Source: JBDTSW01 sp963797835
GTDB taxonomy: Bacteria; Actinomycetota; Thermoleophilia; Solirubrobacterales; 70-9
Assembly (NCBI GenBank): GCA_963797835.1
Contig: CAWCRN010000034.1
Location: forward strand, 1 to 64,000
Length of the DNA stretch: 64,000 bases
Direction: 5' to 3'
The notes below the pieces were generated by a model. It had not been told where the DNA came from. It ran no database searches and saw only the letters and a list, made by a program, of their open reading frames with translations. Made by a program: the position numbers and the translations under genes. Position 1 is the first letter of the stretch. Each line of letters opens with the position of its first letter. Positions 1 to 8,264 of this stretch are shown piece by piece.

Positions 1-395
1 CGGCTGACCGCCAGCCGCCGCAGCGAGACGCACTGGGGCTTATCCGGACGTCGATGGCCGGGTTCGCCATGATCGCCGCGACCGCCTGCTCCTGATGCTT
101 GCCGCGCCGCACCTGGGAGGTCGAGGCCTTCTGGCTCGAGCGCCGCGCTGTGGGGTGCCGGGGGGCTCGGCTTCGGCGCGATCTCGATGCTGGCGATGAT
201 GGCAGAGGCCGACGAGGCGAGGACCGCGTGGGCGTCCGGCATGGTCGTCTTCTGGTTCAGCCTCGGCTTCGCGGTGGCGCCCCCGCTGTTCGGCTGGTTG
301 GTTGAGCGCACGGACTCGTACCGGCCCGCGATCGGCGTCGTCGCGCTGCCTCTACGTGCTCGCCGATCGCGCTGATGCTGGTCTCGCGGTCGGCT
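1..395 (+). pseudogene. MFS transporter, C-terminal fragment broken by indels
   Basis: Pieces of a major facilitator C-terminus can be read only by changing frame several times. They include a hydrophobic stretch around 20-100, then FGAISMLAMMAEADEA and FWFSLGFAVAPPLFGW at about 170-300, and finally YVLAIALMLVSR near 350-390. The loop EADEARTAWASG followed by a long hydrophobic helix is typical of the second half of MFS permeases. The 5' part lies outside the window, and at least three or four single-base shifts are needed to join the pieces. It is either a decayed gene or a region of poor base calling, and the second is likely given similar shifts elsewhere in the window. The substrate cannot be inferred, and the 3' end is uncertain because the sequence from about 395 to 553 shows no recognisable coding signal. 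Confidence 0.5.
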
Positions 396-553
396 GTTCA
401 GACCGGTCTCCTCATCCGCGGTCGAACGCGCCGGCCGGGGTGGCGTCGGAACGCTCTGCACGGTCCCGCAGTAGCGCTTATACTTTCAGCGACTACAGCT
501 GATTCCTTCAGTATGCGCTTCACTCGAGCGACTGCGCGACCGGGAGGCCAGAC

Positions 554-1823
554 GTGACCGCCGAGACACCGTGGCAGGCAGAGGGCCGCTACTTCACCAG
601 CCCCTGGAACCATCTCGATGAGGCCCGCGCAGGGACTGGGGTTCCCGTCACGGGTGAAGTTCCACGACATCTGCCTGCGCGACGGCGAACAGCAGGCCGG
701 GATCGCCTTCACCCCGGACGACAAGCTGACGATCGCCAAACGGCTTGCCGAGGCCGGCGTGGACCGCATCGAGGCCGGGATGCCGATCTCGTCGCCGCAG
801 GACGAGGCCGCGGTCAAGGCGATCGTCGAGGCGGGCCTCTCCTCCGAGATCTTCGCCTTCGCGCGCTGCATGGTCGACGACATCGAGAAGGCGAAGGAGT
901 GCGGCGTCGACGGGGTCGTCGTCGAGATCCCGTCGTCCGGGCACATCATCGAGCGCGCCTACGGATGGCCGCTGGACCGCGCGATCGATCTCTCGATCGA
1001 GGCGACGCTGGCCGCGAAGGAGGCGGGGCTCTACACGGTCTTCTTCACGATCGACTCCTCACGGGCGGAGTTCGACTGGTACCTCGATCTCGTCGAAAGG
1101 GTCGCGACCGAGGGCCACATGGACGCGCTCGCGCTCGTCGACACGTTCGGCGGGGTGAACCCGCACGCGATCCCGGTCTGGATCGAGAAGGTCCGCGAGC
1201 GGCTTCCCGAGACCGCCCTGGAGGCCCATTTCCACGACGACTTCGGGCTCGCGGTCGCGAACTCGGTCGCCGCATTTCCGCCGGGCGTCGACATGGTCCA
1301 TACGACGGTGACAGGGATCGGCGAGCGGGCGGGGAACACGCCGATGGAGGAGCTTGGCGCTGGCGCTGACGATGCTCTACGACGTCGATCACGGCCTCGA
1401 CACGAAGAAGTTCTACCGCTGTCGCGCCTGGTCCGCGAGCGCGCCGGCCACACGATCCCCTCGAACCGCCCAGCCGTCGGCGAGCGCCTGTTCGAGGTCG
1501 AGTCGGGGATCATCGTCGGCTGGTTCCACGAGTGCATCGAGGAGTATCCGACCGAGCTCTTCCCGTACCACTGGGACGAGGTCGGCCAGCCACCGGCGCG
1601 GGTCGTGTACGGCAAGGGGAGCGGCCTGCCCTCGGTCATGGTCGCCCTCGAGTCGCTCGGAATCGAGGCGGACGAGGAGCAGATGCGCGAGCTCGTCGCG
1701 GCGATCAAGCAGCGGGCGCTCGAGACGAAGGCCCTCCTCCCACTCGAGGAGGTGCGCGCGGCTTGCCGACGAGGTGCTGGCGGCACTCGAGGCTGCCCGG
1801 CGATCGTGGGCGACCGAAGCTGA
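554..1823 (+). CDS. LeuA/homocitrate synthase-like DRE-TIM acyltransferase (frameshifted)
   Basis: This is an HMGL-like (alpha-IPM/homocitrate/citramalate synthase) TIM-barrel enzyme, which would condense an acyl-CoA with a 2-oxo acid. The signature HDICLRDGEQQAG carries the catalytic Arg-Asp pair, and HFHDDFGLAVAN carries the HxH metal ligands. The GTG at 554 is chosen because GGGAGG sits 6 nt upstream and the N-terminal peptide EGRYFTSPWNHLDE reads well. The frame then changes near 630, again at about 1355 (an extra T in GAGCTTGGCG) and back at about 1420 (a missing base). Between the last two shifts the expected peptide LALTMLYDVDHGLDTKKFYR is visible in the next frame. A further shift near 1757 is possible, so the exact C-terminus is uncertain. 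There is no LeuA regulatory C-terminal domain. ilvC follows, which suggests branched-chain amino acid metabolism, but isopropylmalate, citramalate and homocitrate synthase cannot be told apart here. Confidence 0.75.
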
Positions 1824-1868
1824 GCTGAGCGCGTGCAAACACGGGAGGCGGAGCCTCCTCTCTCAACC

Positions 1869-1901
1869 GGGTGGGCGGCATCGCCCTGGTGCCGCCCACC
1901 C
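1869..1901 (+). terminator. Strong hairpin between the LeuA-like gene and ilvC
   Basis: GGGTGGGCGGCA (1869-1880) pairs perfectly with TGCCGCCCACCC (1890-1901) across a 9-nt loop. No U-tract follows, so it may be a GC-rich terminator or an attenuator-like leader element for ilvC, whose start lies 38 bp downstream. A smaller hairpin, GGAGGC-GGA-GCCTCC at 1844-1858, precedes it. I saw no leader peptide with runs of Ile, Leu or Val codons. Confidence 0.55.
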
Positions 1902-1938
1902 GCTCCCTTCAGTCGCTCCCCGCGGACCGCTCCCTAGG

Positions 1939-2940
1939 ATGCCGACGATGATCTACTACGAAAAAGACGCAGACCTCTCCCCGCTCGAAGGCAAGAAGGT
2001 CGCGGTGCTGGGTTACGGATCCCAGGGGCGCGCCCACGCGCTGAACCTCCACGACTCCGGCGTCGATGTCGTCGTGGGCCTGCGAGAGGGCTCGAAATCG
2101 ATCGAGCAGGCCACCGAGGACGGCCTCGAGGTCAAGGGGATCGCCGACGCGACAAGCGACGGGGACGTCGTGATGGTGCTGCTGCCTGACGAGACGCAGG
2201 GGCAGGCATGGGAGGACGCGATCCGTGACGGGATCGCGCCCGGGAACCTGCTGATGTTCGCGCACGGCTTCTCGATCCACTACGACGAGATCGATCCGGA
2301 ACCCGGCGTCGACGTCGCGATGGTGGCGCCGAAGAGCCCGGGACATCTCGTGCGCCGCCAGTACGAGCAGGGGCGGGGCGTTCCAGGCCTGCTGGCGATT
2401 CATCAGGACGCGTCGGGCAGCACGAAGGAGCTCGCGCTCGCGTACGCCCACGGCATCGGCTGCACACGTGCGGGCGTGATCGAGACCACCTTCAAGGACG
2501 AGACCGAGACGGACCTCTTCGGGGAGCAGGCGGTCCTCTGCGGAGGCCTGACCGAGCTCGTCAGAGCCGGCTACGAGACCCTCGTCGAGGCTGGATACGA
2601 CCCGCAGCTCGCGTACTTCGAGTGCCTGCACGAGCTCAAGCTGATCGTCGATCTGTTGTATGAGGGCGGGATCTCGACGATGCGCGACTCGATCTCGAAT
2701 ACGGCCGAGTACGGCGATCTCACCCGCGGCCAGCGGATCATCGGCGATTCCACGAGACGGGCGATGCGGCAGGTTCTCACGGAGATCCAGTCCGGAGATT
2801 TCGCCCGCGAGTGGATCGCGGAAAACCGTGCGGGACAGGAGAACTTCCAGCGCCTCCGGGAGGAGCAGCGCGAGCATGAGATCGAGAGCGAAGGCGCCGA
2901 GCTTCGCAAGATGATGCCCTGGCTCGGCGACCGGCCCTAG
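1939..2940 (+). CDS. ilvC: Ketol-acid reductoisomerase (NADP+)
   Basis: IlvC catalyses the isomeroreduction of acetolactate and acetohydroxybutyrate in valine, leucine and isoleucine synthesis in the cytosol. The N-terminus IYYEKDADLSPLEGKKVAVLGYGSQGRAHALNL holds the NADPH-binding GYGSQG loop in two visible parts (EKDADLSPLEGK and VLGYGSQGRAHA). Downstream are the KSPGH motif, TFKDETETDLFGEQ with the Mg2+ ligands Asp and Glu, and the C-terminal knotted domain with the SNTAEYGD motif. At 333 residues it matches the short class I form. ATG codons lie at 1939 and 1948. TAGGA at 1935-1939 could serve as a ribosome site for 1948, so the start is uncertain by three residues. The gene runs directly into the next one with a 2-bp gap. 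Confidence 0.96.
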   Translation: MPTMIYYEKDADLSPLEGKKVAVLGYGSQGRAHALNLHDSGVDVVVGLREGSKSIEQATEDGLEVKGIADATSDGDVVMVLLPDETQGQAWEDAIRDGIAPGNLLMFAHGFSIHYDEIDPEPGVDVAMVAPKSPGHLVRRQYEQGRGVPGLLAIHQDASGSTKELALAYAHGIGCTRAGVIETTFKDETETDLFGEQAVLCGGLTELVRAGYETLVEAGYDPQLAYFECLHELKLIVDLLYEGGISTMRDSISNTAEYGDLTRGQRIIGDSTRRAMRQVLTEIQSGDFAREWIAENRAGQENFQRLREEQREHEIESEGAELRKMMPWLGDRP

Positions 2941-2942
2941 GC

Positions 2943-3383
2943 GTGGAGAAGGTCGGCCTTGCGGCGGTCGCGACGATTGCGGCCGGCGGCCTGATCGCGG
3001 TCCAGCCGCCCGTCGTCGCCCGGCTCGCCGACGCCACCGGGACGCTTCCGGCAGCCGCGATCAACTTCGTCGTCGGCGCGGGGATCCTCGTGATCCTGGC
3101 CCTGGTCGTCGGTGACGGGTCGTTCGCCGGCGCTCGCGACGTCTCGTGGTTCTACGTGCTCGCCGGCGGGATCGTCGGCGCGCTCTACGTCACGACCGTG
3201 GTCCTGACGGTCGACAGCCTGGGCGCAGCCGGGGTGGTCGCCGCGACGATTGCCGGCCAGCTCACGGTCTCGGTCATCATCGACCGGCTCGGCATCCTCG
3301 GCTTGGAGGAGACCGCCATCACCCCCGGGAGGGTGCTCGGCGTCGGCCTACTTCTCGCCGGAACCGTCCTGATCGTTCGCTGA
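2943..3383 (+). CDS. DMT-family transporter, YdcZ/DUF606 type
   Basis: A 146-residue, very hydrophobic protein with about four to five membrane segments matches the short YdcZ (DUF606) branch of the drug/metabolite transporter superfamily. The recognisable features are an N-terminal GGLIAVQPPVVARLA, which resembles the family's G-x-x-x-x-QPPINA-type pattern, and a C-terminal helix ending in GVGLLLAGTVLIVR. The GTG start lies 2 bp after the ilvC stop, so it is probably cotranscribed with ilvC. These half-size transporters usually work as dimers or in pairs, but no partner is adjacent here. The substrate is unknown. The 3' end overlaps the convergent agmatinase-like gene tail to tail by 36 bp. 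Confidence 0.75.
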   Translation: MEKVGLAAVATIAAGGLIAVQPPVVARLADATGTLPAAAINFVVGAGILVILALVVGDGSFAGARDVSWFYVLAGGIVGALYVTTVVLTVDSLGAAGVVAATIAGQLTVSVIIDRLGILGLEETAITPGRVLGVGLLLAGTVLIVR

Positions 3384-4331
3384 GCGAGCGATCAGCGCCA
3401 GCTGGTCGAAGATCAGGTTCGCCGCGAACAGCGCCGTGATCTGCGCCGGGTTGTCGTATGGCGGGGCCACCTCGACCACGTCGAAGCCCTTGAAGTCGAT
3501 CCCGCCAAGCGTGCGGACGTACGAGAGCGCCTGATGACTGGTCGGCCCGCCGACCTCGGGCGTCCCGGTCCCGGGGCAGAACGCCACATCCACGAAGTCC
3601 ACGTCGAACGTGAGGAACGCCGGGCCGTCACCGAGCCTGGCTCGCACGCGCTCGGCGAACGCAGTCGGTGACATCTCGGCGAGCTCGAGCCAGGGAACCA
3701 TCTCGACGCCGAGCGTGTCCGGGATCTCGAGGTCGGCCTCCCCGTAGAGGGGGCCATGCATGCCCGCCTGGATCACCCGCGACGGGTCGAGCAGCCCCTC
3801 CTCGATCCCCCGGCGGAACATCGTCCCGTGGCTGAGGGGGCGCCCGAAGTATTCATCCCACAGGTCGGTGTGCGAGTCGAAATGGACCAGGCCGAGCGGC
3901 CCATGGACGCGGCTCAGCGCGCGGAGCTCCGCCAGGGTCACGGAGTGGTCGCCCCCCATGCCGATCGGGATCACGCCCGCCTCCGCGATCGGGTGGACGA
4001 ACTCCTCGATCCTCGCCAGGGTGTCCTCGATGTAGCCGGGGACGGTTGGGGCGTCCCCGTAGTCGACGACCGAGAGCTCGCCGAAGACCTGCGCGCCAAT
4101 CGCCACGTTGTAGGTCCGGATCATCCCCGAGGCCGAGCGGATCGCCTCGGGCCCGAACCGAGCCCCCGGCCGAAACGAGGCGCCGCCGTCCCACGGCATC
4201 CCATAGACGACGCAGTCGACCGATTCCAGCGTCTGGCGGTGCGGCAGGCGCGCGTACGTCCGAGGGCCGGTGAACCGTGGAGCCTGGAGCGCGTCGGGTG
4301 GCTCGTACACGGTCATGATCGACCGGGCCAC
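3348..4331 (-). CDS. speB: Agmatinase/arginase-family ureohydrolase
   Basis: This is a binuclear Mn2+ ureohydrolase that would release urea from agmatine or a related guanidino compound. Metal-binding motifs appear in order: GMGGDHSVT, FDSHTD (the family usually has FDAHxD), and FDVDFVDVAFCPGTGTPEVGG. The last corresponds to the DxDxxDP-type motif followed by the conserved PGTGTP-GG loop, but the usual DP is DV here. N-terminal GMPWDGGASFRPGARFGPEAIR is typical of SpeB-like proteins (GASFRPGARFGP seen). At 327 residues it has the usual length. Starts at 4331 and at the internal Met codon (4316) are both possible. The exact substrate is not proven by the sequence, and guanidinobutyrase or another member of the family remains possible. 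Confidence 0.85.
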   Translation of the reverse strand: MARSIMTVYEPPDALQAPRFTGPRTYARLPHRQTLESVDCVVYGMPWDGGASFRPGARFGPEAIRSASGMIRTYNVAIGAQVFGELSVVDYGDAPTVPGYIEDTLARIEEFVHPIAEAGVIPIGMGGDHSVTLAELRALSRVHGPLGLVHFDSHTDLWDEYFGRPLSHGTMFRRGIEEGLLDPSRVIQAGMHGPLYGEADLEIPDTLGVEMVPWLELAEMSPTAFAERVRARLGDGPAFLTFDVDFVDVAFCPGTGTPEVGGPTSHQALSYVRTLGGIDFKGFDVVEVAPPYDNPAQITALFAANLIFDQLALIARSANDQDGSGEK

Positions 4332-4351
4332 GCTATCGCGTCAGAGGCTGT

Positions 4352-5482
4352 CTAGGCGGCCTGCGCGAGCCTTGCGCGCGGGCGCTGCCTGGGGGAGGAG
4401 AGCGCGAACTCGGGCGGCGCGATCGCCAGGTAGTGCCCGAACGACCAGTCGACGAACGACCTCCGCTCCATGCCGCGCAGCAGCAGCCCAAGCAGGCGGG
4501 GCTCGACCCTCGGGACGAGGCGCTGGACCCGCAGCATCGCCTCGAACTTCCAGCGGTGGGAGGCGGAGAACGAGGCGTAGTCGCGCAGGGCCGCCTCGCG
4601 CGTCTTGCGGCCCTCGACCACGGCGCGCAGCTCGCGCCCGCACGCGATCCCGAAGTAGAGCGCCGTCCGGATGCCCTCGGCGGTCAGCGGCAGGCAGTGC
4701 CCGGCCGAGTCGCCCGCGAAGAAGATGCCGTCGGCCGCGGCGGGCCGCAGGCGGTGCGGGATCCAGTTGCCCTGGTAGCGCACCGCGTCGCGGTCCAGAT
4801 CCTCCGCCAGGCGAACGGTCGGCTCCTTCACGTGGTGACGCGGGTCGAACGAGCCGACGCCCACACGGACCTCGGCGGCCGCGGGAAAGCTCCAGCCGTA
4901 ACCGGCCGGAACGTAGCCGCGGTCGATCCAGATCTCGAGCTCGTCGCTCGCGCCCCAGGGGTGGACCTCGAGCCCTCGCGAGAGCGGGGCGTCGGGCGGC
5001 TGGTATCCGTTGCCCGCAAGCACGCGCTTCCATCCCAGGCCGTCGACCACGAGCGGCGCCCGGAGGTCGCCGCGATCCGTATGGACGGTGTTGCCCGTGC
5101 GCCCGTCCACCTTGGCCGTCTCGAACCCGGCATCGCTCTGCTCCCACAGCAGCTCGCACAGCTCGCCGTAGTCGAACGTGGAGAAGGTCCAGGGCAGGCG
5201 CATGCGGACGTCCGCGTGCGGGGTGTGGATCACGAGGTCGCTGAACGTCTGGCGCATCGAGCCCTCCAGCCCGAGGTTCACCAGCCACTCGGTGGGGGCG
5301 GCACAGGCGGAGGTCTGGCGTTCGCCGATCTCGTAACGGTCGATGACGATCACCCGGGCGCCGGAGCCGGTCAGCTCGCGCGCGACCGCCAGCCCCGCGA
5401 AGCTGGCTCCGCACACCAGTACGTCGAAATCGCCTTGGAGCGGCGTGCGCTCGTCGCCTCGCTTGGTCGCGCGCGTCGGCAT
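4352..5482 (-). CDS. Geranylgeranyl-reductase-family FAD oxidoreductase
   Basis: A 376-residue flavoprotein of the geranylgeranyl reductase/halogenase-like group. The N-terminal Rossmann motif is VLVCGASFAGLAVARELT followed by an acidic VIVID at the strand end. The second FAD motif is FFAGDSAGHCLPLTAEGI, in which GDSAG binds the pyrophosphate and ribityl chain. In archaea and actinobacteria this family saturates prenyl chains of lipids or menaquinones, so such a role is plausible but not shown. I chose ATG 5482 because the upstream codons look non-coding; an in-frame start at 5575 would overlap rpsA on the other strand. It ends just after the agmatinase-like gene start (20 bp gap), so the two may be cotranscribed. 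Confidence 0.8.
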   Translation of the reverse strand: MPTRATKRGDERTPLQGDFDVLVCGASFAGLAVARELTGSGARVIVIDRYEIGERQTSACAAPTEWLVNLGLEGSMRQTFSDLVIHTPHADVRMRLPWTFSTFDYGELCELLWEQSDAGFETAKVDGRTGNTVHTDRGDLRAPLVVDGLGWKRVLAGNGYQPPDAPLSRGLEVHPWGASDELEIWIDRGYVPAGYGWSFPAAAEVRVGVGSFDPRHHVKEPTVRLAEDLDRDAVRYQGNWIPHRLRPAAADGIFFAGDSAGHCLPLTAEGIRTALYFGIACGRELRAVVEGRKTREAALRDYASFSASHRWKFEAMLRVQRLVPRVEPRLLGLLLRGMERRSFVDWSFGHYLAIAPPEFALSSPRQRPRARLAQAA

Positions 5483-5556
5483 CGGCGAGCGAGGGTACCG
5501 GCCCGCCCACGCCCACGCCCGAGCAGTTCGACCCCTATCTGCCAAACTAGTCGGCC

Positions 5557-7070
5557 GTGTCCACACCCGACACAACGACGCAGGCTGCGCCAGAAGCGCC
5601 TGAAGTGCCGGTGCCCCCGCCTCCGGCCGCCACCAACGGCGGCTCCGCCGACCTCCTGATCGAGGTCGACGGCCAGCTCGTCCCCAACTACGACGCGACG
5701 ATCAAGCCCTTCGCGGAGGGCGACGTGGTCTCGGGCGATGTCGTCCGCATCGACAAGGACGAGGTCCTCGTCGACATCGGCTACAAGTCGGAGGGCGTCA
5801 TCCCCGCCCACGAGCTCTCGATCCGCCGCTCGGTCGACCCGGCGGACGAGGTCTCCCTCGGCGAGCGGGTCGACGCCCTCGTCCTCACCAAGGAGGATCA
5901 GGAAGGGCGCCTCCTGCTCTCGAAGAAGCGCGCCCGCTTCGAGAAGGCATGGCGCAAGATCGAGGCGGCGGCCGAGTCCGGCGAGCCGGTCGAGGGGTCC
6001 GTGATCGAGGTCGTCAAGGGTGGCCTGATCCTCGACCTCGGCGTCCGCGGCTTCCTGCCGGCGTCGCTCGTCGACATCCGGCGCGTCCACAACCTGGATG
6101 ACTTCAAGGGCCAGACGCTCGAGTGCAAGGTGATCGAGCTGAACCGAAGCCGCAACAACGTGGTGCTCTCGCGCCGGGCCGTGCTCGAGGAGGAGCGCAA
6201 GGAGGTCCGCGAGCAGATCCTGGGCCGGCTCCAGCCGGGCCAGGTCGTGGAGGGCAAGATCTCCAACATCGTCGACTTCGGCGCCTTCGTCGACCTCGAG
6301 GGCATCGACGGCCTGATCCACATCTCCGAGCTGTCCTGGAGCCACGTCAACCATCCCTCCGAGGTGCTGTCGATCGGCGAGACCGTGCGCGTCAAGGTCC
6401 TGGACATCGACCGCAGCCGCCAGCGGATCTCGCTTGGCCTGAAGCAGACGCAGGAGGACCCGTGGCAGAAGGTCCTGAACGAGTATCGCGTCGGCGCGGT
6501 GCTCGAGGGCAAGGTGACGAAGGTCGTCGCCTTCGGCGCCTTCGTCGAGATCGTCCCCGGCGTCGAGGGCCTCGTCCACATCTCCGAGCTTGCCGAGCAC
6601 CACGTCGAGAACCCCGCCGAGGTCGTGAGCCCCGGCCAGGAGGTCTGGGTGCGGATCCTCGAGATCGACGAGGAGCGGCGCCGGATCTCCCTCAGCGTCA
6701 AGCGCGCCGAGACCGGGAACATGCCGCTCCGCGACCTGATGCCGGCCGAGCTGACCGATCAGGTCAACGCCCCGGCTGCCGCTCCGGCCGAGGACGTCCC
6801 CGACCTCGGCACCTCCGAGGAGGTCTTCGGTGACGCCCCGCCGCCCGAAGCTCCGCCCGCGGGGTCAGACCCCCAAGTCGCCGAGACGTCCGAGCCCGAG
6901 CCCGCGGAGGGGTCTGACCCCACAGTCGCCGAGCGTCCGAGCCCGAGCCCGCGGAGGGGTCTGACCCCACAGTCGCCGAAGGCGGACGCGCCGAGCCCGA
7001 GCCCGCGGAGGGGTCTGACCCCACAGTCGCCGGCGACGCAGACACCCAGGGCGACGCCGAGCAGCCGTGA
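5557..7070 (+). CDS. rpsA: 30S ribosomal protein S1 (one indel near the 3' end)
   Basis: Four consecutive S1 RNA-binding domains are visible: about residues 45-120, 130-205 (VIEVVKGGLILDLGVRGFLP), 222-295 (ISNIVDFGAFVDLEGIDGLI) and 307-382 (VTKVVAFGAFVEIVPGVEGL). The protein helps the 30S subunit bind and unfold mRNA. The acidic C-terminal tail is encoded by four copies of a roughly 50-bp repeat. A base is missing at about 6933 (GAGCGTCC where the preceding copy has GAGACGTCC). Restoring it keeps the repeats in one frame as EPEPAEGSDPTVA and brings the stop to 7068-7070, which overlaps the coaE GTG. Without the correction the frame runs to 7149 with an implausible Arg/Pro-rich tail. Starts at GTG 5557. 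Confidence 0.93.
6859..7030 (+). repeat. Tandem repeat in rpsA tail carrying the GGGGTCTGACCCC palindrome
   Basis: Four copies of a palindromic core lie at 6861-6873 (GGGGTCAGACCCC), 6909-6921, 6956-6968 and 7010-7022 (all GGGGTCTGACCCC). Copies two to four are embedded in a longer unit, CCCGAGCCCGCGG plus the core plus ACAGTCGCC. Units differ in length by a few bases. In the corrected frame each unit encodes EPEPAEGSDPTVA. The same palindrome and peptide recur near 30.7 kb in an unrelated gene. Confidence 0.9.
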
Positions 7071-7684
7071 GCATGCGGGCGGCTTCGCCGCCCGTGCCCT
7101 TCGTGGGCCTGACCGGAGCGATCGCGTCCGGGAAATCCGCCGCGCTTGATGCGTTTGGGCGCCTGGGTGCGGCGACCCTCTCCACGGACCAGGCCGTCCA
7201 CGAGCTTCTCGCCACCGGGGCCGTCGCCTCGCAGCTGGCCGAGCGCTGGGGCGCGGACGCGGCGCCGGACGGGGTCGTGGATCGCGACCGGGTGGGAACG
7301 ATCGTGTTCGAACAGCCCGACGAGCTGCGCTGGCTCGAGGGCCTGCTGCACCCGCTCGTCGGAGGCCGCGTCGCCGAGTGGCGTGCCTCGCTGCCCGAGG
7401 GGACGGTCCTCGCCGTCGTCGAGGTGCCGCTCTTGTTCGAGACCGGGATGGAGGCTGCATTCGACACGACCGTCGCCGTAGTGGCCCCCGACGAGGTGCG
7501 CGCCAAGCGCGCTGGCACGCAGGGCCTGGCGATGCTGGCCGAGCGCGAGGCGGAGCAGTTGAGCCAGGCCGAGAAGGCCGCGCGCGCCACACACGTGGTG
7601 GCCAACGAGGGCACGCTGGCCGATCTGGAGGCCGCCATCGCCGAGCTCATCCCGAAGCTGACCGCCACCGAGGTGGCGGGGTGA
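7067..7684 (+). CDS. coaE: Dephospho-CoA kinase
   Basis: CoaE phosphorylates dephospho-CoA at the 3' hydroxyl, the last step of coenzyme A synthesis. The P-loop is GLTGAIASGKSAALDAFGRLGA (GAIASGKS core), followed by the substrate-binding acidic residue in STDQAVHELL where STD replaces the common DAD. The CoA-binding region EVPLLFETGM and the lid/adenine elements with RAT..VVANEG near the C-terminus are present. At 205 residues the length is normal. The GTG start overlaps the corrected rpsA stop (GTGA), and the gene ends overlapping the next start in the same way. rpsA, coaE and the transglycosylase therefore look translationally coupled. Confidence 0.93.
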   Translation: MSMRAASPPVPFVGLTGAIASGKSAALDAFGRLGAATLSTDQAVHELLATGAVASQLAERWGADAAPDGVVDRDRVGTIVFEQPDELRWLEGLLHPLVGGRVAEWRASLPEGTVLAVVEVPLLFETGMEAAFDTTVAVVAPDEVRAKRAGTQGLAMLAEREAEQLSQAEKAARATHVVANEGTLADLEAAIAELIPKLTATEVAG

Positions 7685-8244
7685 GGGATCGATCCCTCTG
7701 GGTGATCGCCGCGAGCGCCGCGGCGATCGCGGCGCTGATCTTCGCCATCAGCCGGATCGACCTGGGCGACGCGATCCGCGAGGTCACGCTGCCCCTTCGC
7801 CACGACGACATCATCCGCCAGCAGGCCGAGCGCCACGACCTGGACCCGGCGCTGATCGCGGCGGTGATCTTCGAGGAGTCGCGCTTTCAGGATCAGACCT
7901 CGCATGCGGGCGCCCGGGGCCTGATGCAGATCACGCCGGACACGGCCGACACGATCGAGCGCCTGTCCGGCGGCGAGACCTTCGTCTTCGAGGATCTGGC
8001 GAATCCGGACCTGAACATCCGCTACGGCACCTACTACCTCAACTACCTCCTTGACCTCTACGACGGCAACGTCGTTGCCGCGCTGGCGGCCTACAACGGC
8101 GGACCCGGCAACGTCGACGCCTGGGGCGGCTCGGAGCTCGAGGTTGGCGACATCGAGTTCCCGGAGACGCAGAACTACGTCGAGGAAGTCCTCGAACGCC
8201 GCGACGAGTACGAGAAGAACTACTCCAAGGAGCTCGGGCTCTAG
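7681..8244 (+). CDS. Membrane-anchored SLT lytic transglycosylase
   Basis: A 187-residue protein with an N-terminal membrane segment (about residues 4-22) followed by an SLT-type goose-lysozyme-like domain. The catalytic glutamate lies in VIFEESRF (the ES motif). It is followed by SHAGARGLMQITP, the conserved substrate loop, and AALAAYNGGPGNV near the C-terminus. It would cleave peptidoglycan glycan strands to give 1,6-anhydro ends outside the membrane. The GTG start overlaps the coaE stop (GTGA), so it is the third gene of the rpsA-coaE run. The family member (MltE-like or other) cannot be named. Confidence 0.9.
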   Translation: MRDRSLWVIAASAAAIAALIFAISRIDLGDAIREVTLPLRHDDIIRQQAERHDLDPALIAAVIFEESRFQDQTSHAGARGLMQITPDTADTIERLSGGETFVFEDLANPDLNIRYGTYYLNYLLDLYDGNVVAALAAYNGGPGNVDAWGGSELEVGDIEFPETQNYVEEVLERRDEYEKNYSKELGL

Positions 8245-8264
8245 CGCCGAGGTTCGGCTCCGGC

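Noticed and set aside
6925..7070. Programmed frameshifting in rpsA
   Set aside because: The repeat copies show exactly which base is missing, and the corrected stop overlaps coaE naturally; no slippery site or pseudoknot is evident.
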